From assembly GCF_033568475.1 (NCBI RefSeq), contig NW_027331831.1, positions 15,934,001 to 15,998,000 of the forward strand: 64,000 nt of DNA. The letters are read 5' to 3'. Below, piece after piece: positions 1 to 9,276 of this stretch. Source of the stretch: Henckelia pumila. Its lineage: Eukaryota > Streptophyta > Magnoliopsida > Lamiales > Gesneriaceae. Numbering within the stretch: the first letter of the stretch is position 1; every line of letters begins with the position of its first letter. The notes under the pieces are model-generated. The model worked only from the letters and a program-made list of their open reading frames with translations. It had not been told where the DNA came from and did not search any database. Both the position numbers and the translations under genes were made by a program.

Positions 1-494
1 AGATGTTCTAGCACAGTGAAAATGAAATAAATTCTTCAGACGATATCTACCCTCGGCCACAATAAATTTTAAATCAGCGTGTTGCAAAACCCCTAATATA
101 ATGTTAGGAAAAAAACATTCGAAGCCTCAACAACAACAATAATCAAGTCTCTCTCAGTAAATAGAGTAGGCTAAATGAATTCTTGATATATCGTTATCTA
201 TATTTAAAAGAATTTATCCTATTTTATCGTTGCTAGCCAAATCTTCTTGATCTCCCTTTTTCCTTGGTTAATGTACGTATTTCTCATGGTCTCACGAAAG
301 AGATTCTAGGAAACCTTTCCATCCACCAATCCCAGGAACAAACTAGAGCTTATTTCAAATTTTAGCGCCTACTTTTCATTTCCATTTAAAAACACCAAAT
401 AGAACACATGTTCTTAAAAGGTTCTCACAACAGGCAATCAGTTCTTTGCTACCTTTCTCAACATATAAATGAATTAAATGGAAAAATAACAAAC
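1..494 (-). other. GSA intron 2 (runs off the left edge)
   Basis: Non-coding, AT-rich sequence downstream of the exon 2 donor of GSA. No open frame with GSA similarity was found here, so the next exon must lie outside the window. Nothing else was recognised. Confidence 0.7.
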
Positions 495-1566
495 CTCATC
501 ATCGGCATGCCCAATGATGGCTGGCCCCCAAGATCCAACATAGTCAATGTACTCGTTGCCATCTATATCCCACATGCGAGACCCCTTGACAGAGTCAATC
601 ACAATAGGCTGGCCGCCAACTGATTTGAAAGCACGTACAGGGGAATTCACACCTCCAGGCATCAGCTCCTGTTAATATTCAAAGTATACATGAATTTTTT
701 CATATCTAATCAAATACATACTTCAATAAAGGCGTATGTCATCCAAGTGTTTTACCCCTACCCTTACTGTGAGCAAAAATTATTCCTAACTTGTTAAACT
801 CTTCCATTCTTTGACTTAAGTTAATTGGGAAATGGATAAAGTAAGTTGATCATTAATTTGACTCATAAAACACTGAACCAATATATATTTGTTCGATGTC
901 ATATAAGAAAAAGTAAACCAAGATTAGTTTTTCCCTTCACCACCACCCAAATATGGAAGACACTGCCCAAATGCTAAAAGAAACTAAGATAAGCCTTTGC
1001 GAATCAATCTGAGCAGCAATGGCCTGGAATAGAAATCCATGAAAAACACGATCAAATCTGAACTCCAACATTTAAAAAGGTCTCATTTCGGTACTACAAA
1101 ATGCAGCCTTATCAATTGATCCCAATTTTTACTTTACTCCAAGCGAGCCATTTTTCACTCAGATAACAATCCACACTATAAGCATCATCGCGTTAAAGAT
1201 CTCTTGCACGTAATAAATTGCAACATATTAAATTTCGACCAACATCTAATCCAGAAAATCACGAGCTCCCAAAAGTTGAACTGTGACGCAATTGACTTCA
1301 ACTCACACAAGAATATGAACTCTAAACACATTTCCGAAGAATATTCAACGAGCGAATCGCAAACATTAGACGAGTACCTTGGCGGCGTTGAAAGCCTCCT
1401 CCGATTTCTTGAGAGTGAAAGTTTTCTTGCTTTCCTCGACGATGGAAGATGATGAGAGCACATTGACTCGGATGATCGAAGAAGATCGCTTAGGGCGGCG
1501 GGGAACAGAGGTTTGACTCAATTTTGAGGGACATGATAAACATACACCTGCAAATGCAGCCGCCAT
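495..1566 (-). CDS. GSA: Glutamate-1-semialdehyde 2,1-aminomutase, N-terminal exons (partial)
   Basis: Encodes the start of the plastid PLP enzyme that converts glutamate-1-semialdehyde to 5-aminolevulinate, the committed precursor of chlorophyll and haem. Exon 1 is 1378-1566: ATG at 1564-1566, 63 codons, a Ser/Arg-rich N-terminus typical of a chloroplast transit peptide, ending ..EEAFNAAK before a GT donor at 1376-1377. Exon 2 is 495-668: 58 codons, beginning [19 protein letters not shown] and including the motifs [17 protein letters not shown] and GHADDE, which I recognise as the conserved GSA N-terminal domain. It is preceded by an AG acceptor at 669-670 and followed by a GT donor at 493-494. 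Both introns are phase 0. Intron 1 (669-1377, 709 bp) shows no other feature. The rest of the enzyme, including the PLP-lysine region, lies beyond the left edge. No lesion is seen in these exons. The upstream region is interrupted by a hAT transposon. Confidence 0.95.
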
Positions 1567-1652
1567 GAAGAACGGTGGAGGACTTTCCGACGGCGCTGGC
1601 GCAAATTTCCAATTTTGAAGTGAAGCTTCACAACACAATCTTACCCACAGAA

Positions 1653-1671
1653 GATAAGAAAAAAAGATAAG
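1653..1671 (+). promoter_or_regulatory. Two GATAAG (I-box-like) motifs upstream of GSA
   Basis: GATAAG occurs at 1653-1658 and 1666-1671, within 105 bp of the GSA start codon and just on the gene side of the hAT insertion. GATAAG I-boxes are known light-responsive elements in photosynthesis-related promoters, which would suit GSA. They read as CTTATC in the direction of the gene. The motifs are short and may equally lie in the 5' UTR, so function is an inference. Confidence 0.35.
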
Positions 1672-1679
1672 AGTAGATA

Positions 1680-1701
1680 TAGACCTAGCCACGGTCCGGG
1701 T
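1680..1701 (+). repeat. Left terminal inverted repeat of hAT element
   Basis: It pairs with 4780-4801 with three mismatches. The target duplication AGTAGATA lies immediately outside (1672-1679). Confidence 0.9.
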
Positions 1702-1862
1702 CTGGGTCGGACCCGTCGGGTCCGGGTTGGCATTTAGCCAACCCTTAACCGGCCCGCCAATGGCCGGTTCCGGTCCGGGTCGGTGAACCGGAGGTTCCGG
1801 TCTGGGTCCGGGTCTGGGTCCGGGTCCGGTTAACCGCCGGTTCAGGGTCCGGGCTAACCGTG
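1702..1862. repeat. GC-rich subterminal repeats, left end of hAT
   Basis: Short overlapping units of the type GGTCCGGGTC / GGGTCGGACCC / CCGGTTAACCG are packed between the left inverted repeat and the AT-rich interior. Repeated subterminal motifs are the usual transposase binding sites of hAT elements. The CpG density is far above the surrounding sequence. Confidence 0.7.
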
Positions 1863-2083
1863 CCATTTAAAAAATAATAATAATAATTGCAGCGCCCAAC
1901 CTTCGAAATTTAATTTTTTTTAAATTTTTAAACAAATTTTTAATAAGACATATTCTTTAAATAATCTCAATCAAATATTTCATATTTTCATAATAAAAAT
2001 CTATTACATTTATTAAATAAACAATATATTAGAATTTCAACATCTTAATACCTTATGACTTAATATTACAAATCTATTACATT

Positions 2084-4297
2084 TTATTCTACTTCACTCG
2101 CATTTCCTCCTGTCGTAGTTCCGGATGTTCCTTCGGTATCATCTTGGTATTCTTCATCACTTTGAATATGTTGTGTTCGAGTAGCGGCTTTTGACCAATC
2201 ATTGAGCAAACATTGGGCTTCCAAGTTTTCCGGCCTTAAGCTAGAACGTCTCTCGTCCAATGTATTTCCTTCAATACTAAATGCTTGCTCCACTGCAACT
2301 GTTGAAACCGGACAAGCTAGAATTTCTTTTGCCATTATAGCCAAAATTGGATATATTTGTGTTTTTTGCGACCACCATCTCAAAATGTCGAAGTTTTCCT
2401 CATCTGTATCACTAAAATCAAAAGTAATGGTAAAATAATTCTCAAGTTCCTGACTGGAACTTGAGGATCCTCGTGGACGTTTCGTCCGTTCCCTTAATAA
2501 AAGTTGTGCTTTAGTAAGTTTAGAAGAAACATTACTAGTTGCAGTGGATTGTGTTTCATATAAAACAATTTGTCCACCATATTTGATGTTATATTCATTA
2601 TAAATATCAAGTAAATGAGTTTTAATATTAAACAAAATCAATGAGATAGAAGGAATCGTTTCCGCAATAGGCTCCAAAGATTCATAATATAATGTTAACA
2701 TGTCGCTTAAGCCATCTAATTTAAATCTAGGATCTAAAACAAAAGCACATAAAAAAATTTCAGGAATGAGCAAAAAATATTTTTCCCATTTTGCCATGAC
2801 GAGAATACATTGAGATAAAGCACTATCATTAGAATTAACATGTTCATGAAAAATATAAGCAATGTTGCAACAATGTGTTAAAACTAAATGTGAAGTAGGG
2901 TAATAAACACCGGATAATTGGTCACTAGCATCATTAAAAACTTTTAAAATTTCACAAATACTAGTGCATATGTTCCATTGGTTTGAAAACAAATAAATAT
3001 CACGAGCTTGAACAAATTGATGAAAAAATGTACATAATAAATCTTTATATTCTAAAGAGGATAATAACAATTTATATGTTGAATTCCAACGAGTTGGAAC
3101 ATCTCGTGCAAACCGCTTAGGCTTCATACCATTTACTCTACAAAATTTTCCTCATTGCTTCATAACTTGGGGGTGCGTCCATAAATAATGAATAGCGTTT
3201 CTAATTGGTTGAATATGTGTGCCTAAATTTTTTAGCCCATCTTGAACACACAAATTTAAAATATGACATGTGCATCTAATATGAAAAAATTTGCCACCTA
3301 GTGATGGTTTACATATTTCAATAAGCTCACTAATACTAGAAGTATTTGCACTAGCATTATCAAAAGACATTGAAAAAACTTTGGTAGTTAGACCATATTC
3401 TTCTAAAATAACAAATATAAGTTGCGAAATATTTTGTGCCGTGTGTGATTCGTTGAAACATCTATATGCAAGCAACCTTTTTTGAATGTTTCAATTATTA
3501 TCAATCCAATGACATGTAATACCCATATATGAACAACTTTGTCAATGATCACTCCAAATATCGGAACACAAAGAAACTTTATTATTCAAACTATAAAATT
3601 CCTTAATTAATTCTTTCTTTTGATCAATGACTAACTTTTTCATTGTGCGTTTGAGACTATTTCTTGGAATACGTCTAATAGAAGGATTTGCACTTGTAGA
3701 AAGCCAATTTTCAAAAGATAATTTATCGCTAAAACTAAAAGAAAGTTGTTCAACCGCACAAAATTTAGCCGTTTCTTCTCTAAATCTAGCTTCGTTATAT
3801 TTAAATAGTTGAGATTCATTACCCGATTGAGAAGAGAATGCCGGAATTTGAGTTTGACCACGATCAATACCAATTTCCACCGGATGATTTTTCTCGATAT
3901 GCCGCGTCAAAGTTCCATAACCACCTCCTTGTTTAAATTTGTAACATTTTGAAAAATATTTGCATTTGGCTTGCAAATCACCGGAGGGAAGCGTCACCTT
4001 GTCGAAGTGTTTGGTGAAGATATCGGATGTCGGGCGAGGCACCGCTCGAGTTTGTCTTTGAGAGGCCGCCGGATCGTTCATACTTTCTTGACTTGCATGA
4101 TGACGTGGTGGTGGTGGTGGTTGTTCAACTTGTTGTCTTTGTTGCGCCTCTTGTCGAATTTCTTGAATTTCATCATCGAAATATTCAAGATCAAATCCAT
4201 CGACATTGAATTGAGGATACTCGACCTCGGGTGGTATGATGCTTTTTTCCTTTCCTTTTCCTTTGTCACCCCTACGACTTGATCCCGCTCCGGACAT
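2084..4297 (-). pseudogene. hAT transposase (RICESLEEPER/Ac-like), three in-frame stops
   Basis: A single minus-strand reading frame of about 737 codons starts at ATG 4297 (MSGAGSSRRGDKGKG) and ends with TAA at 2084-2086. It is interrupted by TGA at 3542-3544, 3491-3493 and 3152-3154. Order: Gln/Pro-rich low-complexity N-terminus; BED-type zinc finger near residues 97-140 (LQAKCKYFSKCYKFKQGGG..TRHIEKNH); catalytic core with FDNASANTSSI and HIRCTCHILNLCVQDGL; then RWNSTYKLL; and the hAT C-terminal dimerisation domain (YPILAIMAKEILACPVSTVAVEQAFS). Where the BED finger usually has a second cysteine (C-x-x-C), this copy has phenylalanine (CKYF). The three stops fall where tryptophan codons are expected. 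The reading frame itself is otherwise conserved, so the decay is by point mutation. Confidence 0.92.
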
Positions 4298-4494
4298 TTG
4301 TAATTGTATAAATATGAAAATAAATCAACAATTGACAATAAACCAATAATCGAAACTTGATATTTTTGATAATTCAAGAAATTAAAAGGAATTGAGAATA
4401 GAGAGAATGAAGAGAGAATTGTGTAAACAAAATGAAAGGAGGTTGGGGATATTTATAGATAAAAAGTAGGTTTTTTTAAAAAAAAAAAATTGCC

Positions 4495-4779
4495 GGTTGA
4501 CCCGGCGGGTCGAGCGGGTCAACAACGGCCACAAGATCGTGGCCGTTGATCTCAACGGCCACAAAATCGTGGCCGTTGGATCTGGGCGCCCTGATGGGCA
4601 CCACGTGTCCAACCCGGCGGGTCGGACCCGTGCAACCCGGCGGTTTGACCCGTCGGGTCGTCGGTTTCCCTTAGGAAAACCGGGACCGGACCGCCTAGTG
4701 GCCGGTCCGGTCCCGGTTCCGGGTTGGGCCCGTTGATCCGGTTAACCGGCCCGTCGACCACGGGCCGGTTCCGGGCCCA
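4495..4779. repeat. GC-rich subterminal repeats, right end of hAT, with two tandem palindromes
   Basis: It contains the same CCGG/GGGTC-type units as the left end (for example GACCCGTCGGGTCG near 4650 and GGTTAACCGG near 4740). It also holds two 24-bp imperfect palindromes at 4524-4547 and 4554-4577 (arms AACGGCCAC and GTGGCCGTT, 30-bp period). These lie upstream of the transposase frame and may combine promoter and transposase-binding functions (inference). Confidence 0.65.
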
Positions 4780-4801
4780 ACCCGGCCCTTGGCCAGGTCT
4801 A
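4780..4801 (-). repeat. Right terminal inverted repeat of hAT element
   Basis: Inverted copy of 1680-1701, followed directly by the second target duplication AGTAGATA at 4802-4809. Confidence 0.9.
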
Positions 4802-4809
4802 AGTAGATA

Positions 4810-6420
4810 GTCCTTTGTCCGCAACTTGTCATTCAATTCCTCCGTGTAAAAATTTGGGGAAAAATTGTAATTGTTTTTTTTCTTCCAAAAATAAAATTGA
4901 ATCAAATATTACTATATGCCCCTGCTTGGATGGGTGGAGCAGGGATGGGTGGATTTGGGCTAATTTGGATTTTAAATCCTTAGCCCAAATCGGGTAGTTC
5001 ATGGATTTGATATTGTAAATCTGTTGAATTTGGTTCATTGATTTATGTCTTAAAAATTAACGGATTTGAATCCTTTATTTCGTCCGTTCATTTGAAATCT
5101 TATCAACTTGATCTCTTCTTTCGTTTCTTCTTCTGGCGGCCTCATCTTATTCACGGCGGCACCTCTCACCTCAGATGCAGGTATATGAGGGGATTTAGGC
5201 ACCGGTTTTTGAGTGAGAACGCGTCCAGTAAAGGAGAAAATAAGTTGATTCTCAAAAAATCGTGTCCACGTAAGTCTTTGTTTTTCCCTTTTGTTTCGAG
5301 TTCCTTTGTCAGTTCATCGTCACTCTCCTTCCCCTTCGTTTCTTGTGTCGATATCTTGCCGATTGTGGGAAATTTGGTGTAAAAGTGCAGAAAAAGTGTG
5401 AAAAAAATGGGTGTTGTTTTTTTCTTGGATTTAATGTTGTGGGCTTGATTTATTTAATGTTGTGGGCTTGATTTCCTTAATCACTTTGTGGAGACGGAGG
5501 TGGACTGTTTCTTGCATTTGGAATAGATTCTTTTTAATACAAAGTTGGTTAATTGGTATGTTTCTATGCGAGCTCAGGAATTTTCTAGTCATGATTCTTG
5601 TTGTTCGTGGTCCTATGGTGATTCATTTTGTTCTTGTATTATGTTTTTTGTTTTTTGTTTTTTGTTTTTTTGCTGTTCGTTAAGATTTTCTTTTGCATGC
5701 TTACATATGGATTTATGCACCATGATCAGAAGTTTGATCGATGGTAAATGAAACATATAATGGGTTTTGGTACTATTCATAACTCATTTGATGAAAAGAG
5801 TTTTTGAAAATTAATATATTTCTTAACTCAAAATCTCACTATTTCTTGCATTTGTCGTAGAGAACTTGTAACCGTATATTCTTGCCTATGATCTCCTGAA
5901 TAAACACAAATACAATTGTACAATTTGCTTCCTTCCTCAAAGATTGATGCTTCCATCCGTTTCTGACACTTTTGTCTGTAACATTTTCAGCCATCATTTA
6001 TCTTCCTGGAAATATATCTTTAAACAAGAGATACAGAATAAATGACTTAGAATTTAGAATCAGAGGCATTTTCTAAGTTAAATTTGTGAGTGTTCATTGT
6101 AGCGTTGACAGAACTAACCAACTGGAGGGAAGAATTGGTATGCATTAATGGTGATAATGAGGGTTGTTCACTAACCAATTGAGATTCCGGGAGAGGAAGA
6201 ATATTGTAGTTTGTTTTTAGTTTTTGCAAAATTCAGTATTGTCATGGTTTTATCATTTGTTATTTAGTTTAAACCAATGAGGCAAAATACTTGACTGGAC
6301 AATTGAAGGTAATTGAAGATTATTGAAGTATGTCTTAGCAGTTTCAAGATTTCAGTTTGTGACATATTATTGGTTTATATTTTGTTATAATGCATAAATA
6401 TTTCTTTTATAACTAGTAAG
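4810..6420. other. Intergenic region, distal GSA promoter side
   Basis: Before the hAT insertion this DNA abutted the GSA leader. A perfect 12-bp inverted repeat (arms GATTTGGGCTAA at 4952-4963 and TTAGCCCAAATC at 4980-4991, 16-nt loop) is present. The T-rich stretch at 5640-5680 is low complexity. Open frames at 5038-5382 and 5462-5751 are T-rich and show no family resemblance. No convincing TATA box was located. Confidence 0.5.
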
Positions 6421-6688
6421 ATCAAACTCATTAGATTCATCATCCAATAGAAGGAAGGAAGCGAAAAAAGATGATTTGGTTGAGGTTGTTGGCATGATCG
6501 CCACATCTTTTCAAGAGTTCGTGGCGAGCAAAAAGAAGGAAGGAAAACCAAGCGGTATTGAAATACACGAGGTTGTCTCTGGACTTACGGACAACGAAAG
6601 ATTTAAGGCGATCCAAAAATTGATGAATGGTGACGTTGAAAATTTTATATTATTAAAAGCACTTTCGGATGAGGGAAAAATAAAATGA
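6421..6688 (+). pseudogene. Myb/SANT-like protein C-terminal fragment (possible PIF/Harbinger-associated relic)
   Basis: An exon-like open frame continues from an upstream acceptor (AG near 6415-6420) to TGA at 6686-6688. It encodes about 88 residues with a basic stretch (RRKEAKKDD) then DLVEVVGMIATSFQEFVASKK, EIHEVVSGLTDNERFKAIQ and LMNGDVENFILL. The layout (basic linker, helical segment, then a short alpha-helical tail of the L-x-D-x-x-x-x-x-A-I-x-x-L-M type) resembles the C-terminus of plant Myb/SANT-like proteins, including those paired with Harbinger nucleases. No Myb domain exon was found upstream, so it is either the last exon of a degraded gene or a captured fragment. It is not recognised at gene level. 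Confidence 0.4.
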
Positions 6689-7772
6689 GTGCATTTTCTC
6701 ATCAACTCGTGATTATTATAGAATTTTATTTAAAAACTAACAAGTAAAATATTATATGTTTCTTTGTTGATGTTTTGGTGTTATGACTCATGACTATTCT
6801 ATAATTTCGATTTGATATTTTTTAGCTTATGAGGATGAATGCTACATCTATTTTATATGTTTGCTTTGTGAGAAAAATGTTAATACTTTGTTAGATGTTA
6901 ATTTATATAAATATTCTTGTCTATTTAAATAAATAATATATGAACTCTTTTGAGTTGGATATGGTTATTGTGTTATCATGGTACTTATTTTAATTTAAAA
7001 TATTATTTTTTTGAATATTGGATATGTGTTAATATAATTTTTTTGATTAATTTCCTCAAAAAAAAACTTTTTTGATTAATATATGTTACTAAAATTTGAT
7101 TTTATTGCAGAGTTATTGTATGAAAAATATTTTTTTATGTTACTAATATGATGAAAAAGAAATTGAAGCTTGATATTATAATAAGTTATATAATTGGTTT
7201 TTTAGAAAAACATAAATATTATATTTAAAGTTTATATATGTAAATTTAGTATTTAATCCAATTAAAATAAATAAAATTTAAATTTATATTATTTTAAATT
7301 TTAACATGATTATTTTGTGATCATAATACTAATTTTAATTTTAAAATATCTAAAGAATAAAGAATAATATATTAAACTTTTCTATTTTTTGAAATTATTA
7401 AAAATTTTAGCTAAGCAACTAATCAATTAATTTAAAATTTCACTTTGAAATTCCATGTTATTTCAAGCAAGAGATTTAATAAACACCTTCCGACCACCTT
7501 CTAATTTCTAACACCCTTGCTCGCGGTTTTAGGCCATCATCCGATCGAGAAACCGTTTTCAGCTCAACTAAGTACCCTCATCTTCAAGTCGGAATGGCCT
7601 CTTAGGTCGGCCAAGAGATCACATTTTCAAGACACAACTAACTTAGAATGGTGTATATTATATACTTATGTCTCTTTTTTTTTTTCCCACAAACTAAAAA
7701 ATTCACTAGAAATATCAATTATACTACAACTTTCCAGTTTTACCCTTTTATTTAATGAGTATATATACATAC

Positions 7773-7812
<40 letters not shown>

Positions 7813-8122
7813 GAGTGTTTAATAAAGTGGAACCTATAATCGCCACTCTTTAGTGCGTATCGCACAAACCTAAAGACTCATGTAATAGTCTGTAAATCAT
7901 ACTGGTCAGGTAAATAAAACCTTTTGTGTAATATACTCGTCCGAGAAGATGTTACAGAAAAAATCAAACTTTTGGCCACTAACCATATGCTCACCATTGC
8001 AAATAAGAATAAAAAAAATATTGTTAAATATGGATATCTATCATATAATCAGAATACAAAAAAAAATAATATATATAATTAAGACGAAAAAAGTACATTT
8101 ATAATATAACCAAATTTGCTTT
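6689..8122. other. AT-rich intergenic region
   Basis: Very AT-rich with no supported gene. The only structured feature is the TA microsatellite at 7760-7812. The last five bases before element A (8118-8122, GCTTT) are its target duplication. Confidence 0.6.
7760..7812. repeat. (TA)n / TATACA microsatellite
   Basis: Alternating TA with interspersed CATA units over about 53 bp. Likely length-polymorphic. Confidence 0.9.
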
Positions 8123-8953
8123 TGAAAGAAATGATGTACGTGGTTGTTATGTAAAATAAGGCAGTGTTGTACTTCATGTCGTAACATCAAAGACAACACA
8201 GTGTAGCAGAAATTTAAAGCAAAAATAAAACACAAGTAAATAATTTTGCACGAGTATAAAAACTCGTGCGGGTGCCTTAGGGCTAAATATTACTAGTAAA
8301 CGTAAGATCAGTCTTACAAAGCAATCCTAGTAATTTTACGAAAAGTCAATAAATCCTAAATTTCTCAACAAGTTGAGAAATCAAACTTGCATCCTAAATA
8401 AATCAGAGTAAAAATAATATATGCAACTCCCGTGGCCTAAATTTGAAGAGACACAAAATATCTTCGAACAACACTATTCCCACAGTGTTTTCTCTGATGT
8501 CTTCAACACGAACGACAACACGGGGACATGCAACAACGAAGGTTGCAAACATTGCTTCAGAGTTCTTCAAATTCTTCAACAGAATTCTTCAGAGTATGCG
8601 CTGTGAATTATACGTCTGAAGCCCCTTTTCTTTGTGCGTGAAAATCTTTTTTTATAGATAAGCATCCAAATCTTGAAGATTTTCTTTGATAGACTCCTAC
8701 ATGAATAAGAAAACAAATTTTAGTAGGAAATAAACTCTATCAAATCTTATAAATCAAATCTAGATAATATCGGTTTATATTATATCAACTAATCACCTTA
8801 TCAAGACATGATTTAAACTTGGCAAATATATAATTTAACATAATCGTGATATACACAATATATTTACCAAATATCTTAACTTGTCTAGAAAGCAAAATCT
8901 TTAATATTCAATTTATTAAGGACCGAAAATATCAAGGAATAACATTCCTTTCA
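8123..8953 (-). repeat. Element A 3' LTR (831 bp)
   Basis: It begins TGAAAGAAATG and ends CCTTTCA on the plus strand. It contains two copies of the spaced palindrome (8162-8203 and 8483-8524) and, on the minus strand, a TATA-like CTATAAAAAA at about 8647-8656. Relative to the other LTR it lacks about 35 bp near 8761. Confidence 0.95.
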
Positions 8954-9062
8954 ATCTCCCCCTTTTTGCTTTCTGGACAAAACATTTCACAAGTGTGAAA
9001 TAAACATAAAATCCCCCTGAGTTTAAAAATTCTTCTCCTCCTGAATTTTAAGTCTTCCCCTG
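8954..9062 (-). promoter_or_regulatory. Element A polypurine tract plus extra upstream tracts
   Basis: On the minus strand AAAAAGGGGGAGAT (8954-8967) directly abuts the 3' LTR, the expected plus-strand primer. Further purine runs occur at about 9013-9021 (CAGGGGGAT), 9030-9045 (CAGGAGGAGAAG) and 9054-9062 (CAGGGGAAG), and another inside the env-like ORF at about 9366-9377. Repeated polypurine tracts here are a known trait of Sireviruses. A 7-bp-arm palindrome TTTCACA-AG-TGTGAAA lies at 8985-9000. Confidence 0.8.
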
Positions 9063-9276
9063 AAGTGTTGTCCCTCGTGTCGTAACACGGTGGATAACAT
9101 AGGCAATAACACATGAGATTCTATAATTCATATATTTAGATCATAAGTGGGGTAGAAGATGTTAGTCTAGTTAAAGCATGTAAGAGCATTTGAGGCACAT
9201 AAATAGAACAACCAAAAAACACTTATATTGAAATCAAAATTAACAAATAATTTAAAGATGAGAGAAGAAGCAAATT

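Larger units (their letters stand above)
1680..4801 (-). mobile_element. hAT superfamily DNA transposon (3122 bp) with 8-bp target duplication
   Basis: The 22-bp terminal inverted repeats match at 19 positions (left 1680-1701, right 4780-4801, beginning TAGACCTNGCCA). They are flanked by the perfect 8-bp direct repeat AGTAGATA at 1672-1679 and 4802-4809. An 8-bp duplication is diagnostic of hAT insertion. The interior holds a minus-strand Ac-like transposase with BED finger and C-terminal dimerisation domain. GC-rich subterminal repeats lie at both ends, unlike the AT-rich surroundings. The element lies in the 5' flank of GSA. The transposase frame is broken, so this copy is probably non-autonomous, though its ends look intact enough to be mobilised in trans. 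Confidence 0.95.

Noticed and set aside
1366..1866. A 166-codon minus-strand frame running from the hAT end into GSA exon 1
   Set aside because: The first 100 codons are hAT subterminal repeat and leader read in frame by chance. The GSA homology begins at ATG 1566, so no fusion protein is claimed.
5038..5751. T-rich plus-strand open frames as exons of a gene upstream of the Myb/SANT-like fragment
   Set aside because: Composition is low-complexity, with repeated TTT/TTC codons, and no domain is recognisable. A connecting exon cannot be shown.
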